13,374 nucleotides of DNA from Dehalococcoidia bacterium. Lineage in GTDB: Bacteria; Chloroflexota; Dehalococcoidia; Bin125. The notes below the pieces were generated by a model that did not search any database, was not told where the DNA came from, and worked only from the letters and a program-made list of their open reading frames with translations. Location: assembly GCA_007571275.1 (NCBI GenBank), contig RKRS01000232.1:1-13374 (forward strand), written 5' to 3'. Shown one piece after another: positions 8,326 through 13,374 of this stretch; the first letter of the stretch is position 1; each line of letters starts with the position of its first letter. Position numbers and translations under genes: made by a program.

Positions 8326-11300
8326 GTGGAGTCATTCGGGTCGATTCTGGGCTTTGTCCTGCGTCGCATGCACGACAGCTGGCGGCTGCAGTTAGTGATC
8401 GGGATCGGCATTCTGGTCGCGGCCGTGTTGATGTCCTCGACCACGATCTACACGCGCGCCGTCTCCGATCTCTCGCTGACGGTCAGTCTGCGTGAAGACC
8501 TGACCGAGCGTCGGCAGATGTTCACGTACCTGAACGACTTGCCGCTCGCCGGAGGTCCGAATGACTCGGCCCGCAGCTACGCCGAAGAGTCGATCAGCGA
8601 ACGCTTTGGCGAACTGGAGTCGCAGCGGCTGCGCTTCCGCTCGACCGTCCCAACCGGGATCGATCTGCCCTTGCGACCGGGCCAGGTGATCCCGACGACC
8701 GCGTACTTCGCGGCGTTGGACGAGGCGCAGGATCACGTCACGATGGTCGACGGTCGCTTCCCTGACGCGCCGATGGTCAACGGCGCGGGGGAGATATCGG
8801 GACCGATCGAGGTGGCCATGCCGGCCCCGAGCGCGAGAGTGTACGGGGTTGAGGTGGGGTCGGAGTGGCAGGTGATCGACAGCTGGGACGAGTGCGACCG
8901 CGAGCCGGACCCGCCGCCCGGCGGACCGCCGCCGCCGCCGCGTCCACCCTGCGAACCGACCATGCAGGTGACGCGCCTGATTCCGATCGTCGTGACGGGC
9001 CTGATCGCGCCGGATGACGACACCAGCGACTACTGGCGGCGCGTCCCCAACGACATCACGTACGGCGTGTACACGGGCTCGGTGATACCGCAGGTGATGT
9101 CCCTGATCGTTCCCTCCGCCACATTCGATGACGTGTTTCCGCAGGTGTTGAGCGGCTATCTGGTTGACACGCTGTGGATCTCGGAGATTGACACCGATCA
9201 ACTTAACGTCGCGGTACTCGATGGGACGCGCGAGTCGTTCGATCTGCTGCGCGAGGATTTGCGTTCGGTCGGCGGCAGCGTGCGCTCGCCGATCGAGCCG
9301 CGGCTCGAATCGTTCGTCAAGGATCTCAGCTTCACACAGGTACCGATCCTGATGCTGCTCGCGCAGGTGGTCGGGATCGCGCTGTTCTACGTCGTGATCG
9401 TCTCAGGCGTACAGGTGGCGCAGCGGCGGGAGGAACTGTTCTCGATGCGCTCGCGTGGCGCCTCGATCTGGCAGGTCATCTCGCATACGGCGATTGAGGG
9501 GATTCTGCTGGCGATTGTGGCGGCGGCGGTGGCGCCGTTTATTGCGATTGGCGTGATCGGACTGCTCGGTTACACGCCGGTCTTCGAGCCGTTAACTGGC
9601 GGAGAGACGATTCCGACCACCCTGACGGATATGGCCTTCCTGCTCTCTGCGGCGGGAGCGATCATCGCCGTACTGTTTACGCTGGCGCCGCTGGTGTTGG
9701 CCAGCCGCACGCGCGTGCTCTCGGAGCGCTTGCGTAACGTCTCGCGGCCGGCCGGGCCAAATGCGCTGCAGCGCTACTACCTCGACGTCGCGCTCGTGCT
9801 CGTGGCGGTCGGACTGATCTTCGAAGCGGACCTCAAGGGAACCGTCTTTGAACGAAACAGCGTCGGCGGCCTCTCCGCAGACCCGCTCCTGCTGAGCACG
9901 CCGATCCTGTTCGCCCTGGCGGCGGCGCTGGTGATTCTGCGCTTCCTGCCCTATGTTTATCGGTTCTTCGCCTGGTTGACGTATGACCGATTCCCGCTAT
10001 CGATTGCATCGACGCTGCGCTACGTGAGCCGCACGGTCGGACCTGCGGCGCGACTGACCATTCTGCTGATGCTGGGCGCGGCGCTGGGCACGTTCGCAGC
10101 GTCCTACGCGGACACGATCGAGCTGTCACTCGCGGAACGAATCGAATATGACAATGGGGTGGAGTTCCGCGTCGGGCTGGGAGAGAGCGGGTATACCTCG
10201 GCAAATGGCGTGCGCGCGCGCCTCGGGCCGATTGAGGGAGTCGAGGGCATCGCCACGGTGCATCGCAGCAAGGTGTCGGCCGGGCGCAGCGTCGGTACCA
10301 CGACGAGCGTGACGGTGCTCGGTCTCGAGCCCAGGTCAGCCGTCGACATGATGTGGTTCCGCGAGGACCTCTCGCTTCTGTCCTTCGAGGAGCTGATCAG
10401 CACGATTGATGTACCGCCGGTCGGCCGCGGCATCGGTATTCCGGCGGAAACGGAGACCCTGAGGCTCTGGGTGCGGATGGGTGAAGGCGAGACGGATCAG
10501 TCGCTCTGGATTCGTGTGCGTGACGGCGAAGGTCGCTATCACACCGCTGGTGGCCTGGCCATGCCGAGTGCGAGCACGCCGTGGACCGCAATGGACATCG
10601 ACTTCCAGAGAGAGATCGTGGGCTTTGGAGCCACTGGGCCGTATGCATTGCATTCGATTGTGATGAGCGAACCGTTCGGACTGTTCGCGTCGGAGCCTTC
10701 GACCGTGTATTACGACGCCATCACGGCGATTCAGCCTGATGGGCGTGAGCTGATCATTGAGGACTTCGAAAACCGAGGTTGGCTGGAGTTTGTCCAGCGA
10801 CGGGGTAGCGGAGACGAAATCGCGTTCGAAGTCGACGCCGACCCGATCTCGGGCGAGCATGTGATGGCGTTTTATCCGGGTGTCGGGCAGTCACCAGGAC
10901 TGCGAGCGGCGCACTTCGCCGATCCAGCGTTCTGCAGCAACGTTCGCTGCACGATACCAACCATCGTCAGCGCCGACTTTGCCAATCGACAGCGCCTGGA
11001 AGTGGGAGACCGGTATCCGCTGCGTATGGATACGATGATCGTGACGGCGCGGGTGGCAAGCATCGTTGAACTCTTCCCGACGCTGCGCCCGGATGAGCAG
11101 TCGTTCATCGTGGCCGACTACGACGCGCTGTTCCACATGGGCTCGGTGACGGCGCTGCGACCGGGGGTGACCCCGACAGAGGCCTGGCTCGATCTGCCTG
11201 AAGATCCCGAGCTGCGCGAGGCGACCAAGAACGAGCTCAACCGCCCGCGCTACTCCTTGGGCAAGTTCTACGACCGTAATGAGCGGCTCGATGACAGTGG

Positions 11301-11745
11301 TCGAGATCCACTGACCACAGCCGGTGGCTCCGGCATCCTGCTGGTGGCGTTCATCGCGATCTCGCTATTGCTCGCCCTGGCGTTTCTGGTTTCGATGGCG
11401 GTTTCTGCGCGCCAGCGGCGGCTGGAGATGGCGCTCTTGCGGACTGTCGGCGTGGGCAACGCCAGCATCCTGATACAGCTGTTCCTCGAGTACGCGATCA
11501 TCGTCGGCACGGGCCTCGTGCTGGGTGTGCTGCTGGGCAACCGCATCTCACTCCTGCTGCTTGCCTACCTGGAGATCGATGAGACCGGTCGTACGGTGCT
11601 GCCACCGTTCCAGGTGGAGACGGACTGGCAAATCCTGGGCGTCGCGTTTGCGGTGCTGATTGGCGTGCTCGTGATCGGCGTGCTGGCGACCTGGCGCTGG
11701 TTCCTGAGGCTGGAGTTAAACCGCGAACTGCGGCTGACGAATTAG
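8326..11745 (+). CDS. large FtsX/MacB-type permease (paralogue B)
   Basis: This is an integral-membrane FtsX-like permease of 1,139 residues and a full-length paralogue of the divergent neighbour. Shared landmarks are SRGA after TM2, LGYTPVFEPLTGG, QRYYLD before TM5, MWFREDL in the external domain, LLRTVG after TM8 and TGRTVLPPF before TM10. Predicted TMs are at about 21-40, 340-362, 391-415, 436-461, 486-502, 521-548, 570-592, 1002-1026, 1050-1078 and 1103-1126. The first external domain carries a Pro-rich insert (about 190-209) bounded by Cys190 and Cys209. The second has a beta-rich segment (about 706-803, WIRVRDGEGRYH) and then IIEDFENRGW (near 810), with Cys870 and Cys875. These four are its only cysteines. 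GTG 8326 is preferred over an in-frame TTG at 8245: it has a strong GAGGGGG just upstream, and ESFGSILGFVLRRM matches the paralogue's N-terminus. No ATPase is adjacent. Confidence 0.85.
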   Translation: MESFGSILGFVLRRMHDSWRLQLVIGIGILVAAVLMSSTTIYTRAVSDLSLTVSLREDLTERRQMFTYLNDLPLAGGPNDSARSYAEESISERFGELESQRLRFRSTVPTGIDLPLRPGQVIPTTAYFAALDEAQDHVTMVDGRFPDAPMVNGAGEISGPIEVAMPAPSARVYGVEVGSEWQVIDSWDECDREPDPPPGGPPPPPRPPCEPTMQVTRLIPIVVTGLIAPDDDTSDYWRRVPNDITYGVYTGSVIPQVMSLIVPSATFDDVFPQVLSGYLVDTLWISEIDTDQLNVAVLDGTRESFDLLREDLRSVGGSVRSPIEPRLESFVKDLSFTQVPILMLLAQVVGIALFYVVIVSGVQVAQRREELFSMRSRGASIWQVISHTAIEGILLAIVAAAVAPFIAIGVIGLLGYTPVFEPLTGGETIPTTLTDMAFLLSAAGAIIAVLFTLAPLVLASRTRVLSERLRNVSRPAGPNALQRYYLDVALVLVAVGLIFEADLKGTVFERNSVGGLSADPLLLSTPILFALAAALVILRFLPYVYRFFAWLTYDRFPLSIASTLRYVSRTVGPAARLTILLMLGAALGTFAASYADTIELSLAERIEYDNGVEFRVGLGESGYTSANGVRARLGPIEGVEGIATVHRSKVSAGRSVGTTTSVTVLGLEPRSAVDMMWFREDLSLLSFEELISTIDVPPVGRGIGIPAETETLRLWVRMGEGETDQSLWIRVRDGEGRYHTAGGLAMPSASTPWTAMDIDFQREIVGFGATGPYALHSIVMSEPFGLFASEPSTVYYDAITAIQPDGRELIIEDFENRGWLEFVQRRGSGDEIAFEVDADPISGEHVMAFYPGVGQSPGLRAAHFADPAFCSNVRCTIPTIVSADFANRQRLEVGDRYPLRMDTMIVTARVASIVELFPTLRPDEQSFIVADYDALFHMGSVTALRPGVTPTEAWLDLPEDPELREATKNELNRPRYSLGKFYDRNERLDDSGRDPLTTAGGSGILLVAFIAISLLLALAFLVSMAVSARQRRLEMALLRTVGVGNASILIQLFLEYAIIVGTGLVLGVLLGNRISLLLLAYLEIDETGRTVLPPFQVETDWQILGVAFAVLIGVLVIGVLATWRWFLRLELNRELRLTN

Positions 11746-11756
11746 CGATGGATTCG

Positions 11757-12248
11757 CTACATACGGGCCAGGATGGCGATCAACAAGCCGATAACCGGTC
11801 CACCCAGGCCGGCCGCCAGCATGTACGTGCGTAGCTGGTGCATGCGCAGCATGGCCATGTACCGCGCTTCCATCGCCTCATTACGAGCCTGAATGCGTTT
11901 GTCGAGTTCTTCGATTCGGGAATCGATGTAGTGAGTCAGTCGCTGCTCCAGCTGTTCTTGATCTCTGTGCACCTCTTCGCGAAACTCACGAAACTCCACT
12001 CGGAGCTGATTGAGGTCAGCGCGGAGCTGATTGAGGTCAGCGCGGAGCTGATTGAGGTCAGCGCGGAGCTGATCGAGGTCGGCGCGGAGCTGATCGAGGT
12101 CGGCGCGGAGGATGACGATGTCATCCTTGGTAGCGAGGTGCTCGGTTGGCGTCTCGAGGACGTCGAGGAACGCGCGCGCGTCTTCTTCCGGCCAGCCCAG
12201 CCGATCGACCAGGACATCTCGCATCGGGAGCCTGTCGAATGTCACCAT
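11757..12248 (-). CDS. tail-anchored coiled-coil membrane protein, DUF1640-like
   Basis: This small protein of 163 residues has an N-terminal helical head (VDRLGWPEEDARAFLDVL, about 14-31) and a LATKDDI junction (38-44). A long coiled coil runs from about 44 to 135, and a single C-terminal TM segment (about 142-161) ends three residues from the terminus. The head-LATKxD-coiled-coil-TM plan resembles bacterial DUF1640/CCDC90-type proteins, whose bacterial role is not established. The coiled coil contains five contiguous heptads, DLDQLRA twice then DLNQLRA-like three times (residues 50-84), with Leu at a and d. It may trimerise or dimerise as a membrane-anchored rod. ATG 12248 has no obvious ribosome-binding site. 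An alternative ATG at residue 9 (12224) has AGG 6 nt upstream. The gene is convergent with permease B and only 17 bp from the small membrane-protein gene upstream on the same strand. Confidence 0.85.
   Translation of the reverse strand: MVTFDRLPMRDVLVDRLGWPEEDARAFLDVLETPTEHLATKDDIVILRADLDQLRADLDQLRADLNQLRADLNQLRADLNQLRVEFREFREEVHRDQEQLEQRLTHYIDSRIEELDKRIQARNEAMEARYMAMLRMHQLRTYMLAAGLGGPVIGLLIAILARM
12001..12105. repeat. five tandem 21-bp units in the coiled-coil gene
   Basis: Five contiguous 21-bp copies start at 12001, 12022, 12043, 12064 and 12085, with a 5-bp partial copy at 12106-12110. The first three copies are identical to one another. The last two are identical to each other and differ from the first group at two positions (TGATTGAGGTCAG against TGATCGAGGTCGG). 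Each unit encodes exactly one heptad on the minus strand. There are no spacers, so this is not a CRISPR array. Confidence 0.97.
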
Positions 12249-12265
12249 GTAGCCAGACTAATCGC

Positions 12266-12613
12266 TCAGACTCGCTTGAGCGGACGCTTGCGGCTGACCC
12301 AGCCGCGGACGTCGGGGGCGGCGAGCGTTGCCGCCGCCGCGGGCGTGCCCCAGGCGATGCAGGCGACGCCGCAGGTCGCGCCTGAAGCGGCGATACCCAA
12401 TAGTGCGACGACGATAGCCATCGGCGCGAGCGCGTAGCGTGGTATGGACGGGTCTTGCCGTCGGCGGACGGCGAGCAGGAGCATCAGGGCCAGGCCGGCG
12501 GCGGCCAAAACGGCGCAGACGATGTAGAGACCAGTCGAGTCCTGATTGATCAGCGTCGCGACGAACGCGGCGACGATTCCGCCAACCGTCAGGCTTCCTG
12601 CCAGGAGAGTCAT
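12266..12613 (-). CDS. small integral membrane protein of unknown function
   Basis: I do not recognise a family. The protein has 115 residues with three to four hydrophobic segments: about 6-22, 29-49, 62-79 and a Gly/Ala/Cys-rich stretch at 80-99. An RRR (50-52) after the second segment and a strongly basic C-terminal tail (RKRPLKRV) fit positive-inside ends. A CGVAC pair (Cys81, Cys85) lies in the last hydrophobic stretch, and Cys33 is in the second. The frame stays open to 12838, but the extra N-terminal part is Pro/Arg-rich and overlaps the hairpin element and the end of the VWA gene. I therefore chose ATG 12613, where hydrophobic sequence begins. No good ribosome-binding site is seen there. 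The gene ends 17 bp before the coiled-coil gene on the same strand, so the two may be cotranscribed. Hydropathy is convincing and function is unknown. Confidence 0.7.
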   Translation of the reverse strand: MTLLAGSLTVGGIVAAFVATLINQDSTGLYIVCAVLAAAGLALMLLLAVRRRQDPSIPRYALAPMAIVVALLGIAASGATCGVACIAWGTPAAAATLAAPDVRGWVSRKRPLKRV

Positions 12614-12640
12614 GGAGACATGGTAGCGCGAGGGGAAAGC

Positions 12641-12763
12641 CACCTCCGTCACTCCGTGACGCCTCCCCCAAGGGAGGTCAAAGATTGGCGATATCTCTCC
12701 ACAGAGGGAGAGGGAAAGGTTGGCCCTCTCACAGGAGCTGTGATTGCTCCTCAGCCAGTGAGG
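12641..12763. repeat. hairpin-rich intergenic element (REP/MITE-like or terminator)
   Basis: Several perfect short stems lie in tandem between two same-strand genes. They are CGTCAC-TCC-GTGACG (12647-12661), CCTCCC-CCAA-GGGAGG (12662-12677), CTCTCC-ACAGAG-GGAGAG (12695-12712), and GAGAGGG with a 9-nt loop to CCCTCTC (12708-12730). The last two compete for the same bases. ACCTCC (12642-12647) can also pair with GGAGGT (12673-12678). A further CCTCA/TGAGG stem spans the VWA stop codon (12749-12763). The style resembles dispersed palindromic intergenic repeats. It could also terminate the VWA transcript, but no T-tract is present. Confidence 0.6.
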
Positions 12764-13374
12764 CGGCGGTAGAGGGCGGGTAGGCGGCGCGGCAACGACT
12801 CGATGTCGGCGACGACCTCGTAGGCCATGTCCTGACACATCTGCTTGAGGTAATCGTGGCCGGCACGGTCGACGGTCAGCGCAAATGGCACCATGCCCTC
12901 GCGTCGCGCCTCGGTCAGCGCCATCTTGGTGTCGTGGATGGCGTACTCCTTCTCGGTACGGTCACGGCCGTAACCGTGGTCCTGCGGACGACCATCTGAG
13001 AGCAGGATCAGGATCTTCACTTTGGCGTCGGTGTTCTGCAACTTCCAGATGCAGTGACGAATCGCGGGACCCATGCGGGTTGAGCGGACCGGAGCGATCT
13101 TGTCGATGCGTTCTTTGATCCGGTCGCCGAACGGTTCGTCCATGTCCTTGTAGACAAAGAACTCGACGTTGTCGCGGCCATAGCCGGAGAAGCCGTAGAC
13201 GCCGTACTTGTCGCCGATCGTTTCCAGCGCTTCGATCAGCAGGACAACAGCTTCCTTCTCGAGATCGATGATGCGCTTACCCGGATGTCGGGCGGCCTCG
13301 GCACGACGTTGCGCCCACCAGCTGAGGTATTTGCGTGGATCATCGTCGAACTGGTCGTCCTGACGCTGGTCGTG
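12751..13374 (-). CDS. NorD/CoxE-like VWA-domain protein, 5'-truncated by the window edge
   Basis: This is the C-terminal 207 residues of a von Willebrand factor A protein of the NorD/CoxE/CbbO type. Such proteins work with a MoxR/NorQ-family AAA+ ATPase to activate metalloenzymes or insert their cofactors. RIIDLEKEAVVLL (in the first third of the fragment) and YGFSGYGRDNVEFF are the first helix and strand of the VWA fold. STRMGPAIRH supplies the MIDAS Thr (visible residue 99). LILLSDGRPQDHGYGRDR supplies the MIDAS Asp (visible residue 127). The ending ESLPRRLPALYRRLTG is typical of the family C-terminus. The DxSxS MIDAS motif should lie just off the right edge. The Asp/Arg-rich stretch before RIIDLEKEA looks like the insert seen between DxSxS and helix 1 in some homologues. 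The partner ATPase, if adjacent, lies outside the window. The reading frame is open through 13374, so the internal Met at 13143 is not the start. Confidence 0.9.
   Translation of the reverse strand, partial: HDQRQDDQFDDDPRKYLSWWAQRRAEAARHPGKRIIDLEKEAVVLLIEALETIGDKYGVYGFSGYGRDNVEFFVYKDMDEPFGDRIKERIDKIAPVRSTRMGPAIRHCIWKLQNTDAKVKILILLSDGRPQDHGYGRDRTEKEYAIHDTKMALTEARREGMVPFALTVDRAGHDYLKQMCQDMAYEVVADIESLPRRLPALYRRLTG

Noticed and set aside
7494..8495. Open frame of 333 codons on the plus strand
   Set aside because: It is antisense to the start of permease A and runs across the divergent control region. Its composition is typical of a GC-rich shadow frame.
8392..9201. Open frame of 269 codons on the minus strand
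   Set aside because: It is antisense to permease B and has an Arg/His/Asp-rich shadow composition.
12001..12105. CRISPR-like regular repeats
   Set aside because: Units of 21 bp are contiguous with no spacers and encode heptads in frame.
11838..12437. Plus-strand frame of 199 codons containing LIEVSAE-type heptads
   Set aside because: The 21-bp repeat gives heptad-like sequence on either strand. The minus-strand frame alone has the LATKDD junction and a proper C-terminal TM segment, so the plus frame is a shadow.
12614..12838. N-terminal extension of the small membrane protein
   Set aside because: It overlaps the hairpin element and the end of the VWA gene, and it reads as Arg/Pro/Ser-rich noncoding translation.

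Overview
The window is 13,374 bases of GC-rich bacterial chromosome (clearly above 60% GC by eye, with many long antisense shadow frames). No rRNA, tRNA, CRISPR array, transposase or phage gene is visible. The overall character suggests a high-GC bacterium, possibly Chloroflexota: it has a pair of very long FtsX-type permeases, a NorD-like VWA protein and a DUF1640-like coiled-coil protein. That placement is inference only, because no marker gene in the window settles it.

Layout. (1) 1-694, minus: an alpha/beta hydrolase whose 3' end lies off the window. (2) 786-1445, plus: a thermonuclease-family (SNase-like) protein with all catalytic residues present, whose C-terminal tail appears to be out of frame. 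(3) 1449-3131, minus: ilvD, dihydroxy-acid dehydratase of branched-chain amino-acid synthesis, complete. (4) 3282-4700, plus: a 12-TM-type MFS exporter of the MFS_3/DHA3 kind. (5) 4761-8159, minus, and 8326-11745, plus: two divergent, paralogous, roughly 1,130-residue FtsX/MacB-type permeases with large extracytoplasmic domains. Neither has an ABC ATPase beside it. (6) 11757-12248, minus: a tail-anchored coiled-coil protein containing a perfectly phased 21-bp (heptad) tandem repeat. (7) 12266-12613, minus: a small integral membrane protein. (8) 12614-12750: a hairpin-rich intergenic element. (9) 12751-13374, minus: the C-terminal part of a NorD/CoxE-like VWA protein whose 5' end lies off the window.

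How the genes relate. Most neighbours are divergent or convergent, so this is a mosaic of single-gene units rather than one operon. The exception is the three minus-strand genes at the right end (VWA, small membrane protein, coiled-coil protein), which run in one direction but are separated by a structured element. The most coherent unit is the permease pair. The two proteins share a 10-TM plan, several near-identical motifs and a similar extracytoplasmic insert, and they share one 166-bp divergent control region. They look like an ancient duplication that may form a heterodimeric transporter or mechanotransmission complex using an ATPase encoded elsewhere. The inserted domains resemble beta-sandwich (galactose-binding-like) modules, which suggests a role at the cell envelope with glycans or lipids. 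The substrate cannot be read from the sequence.
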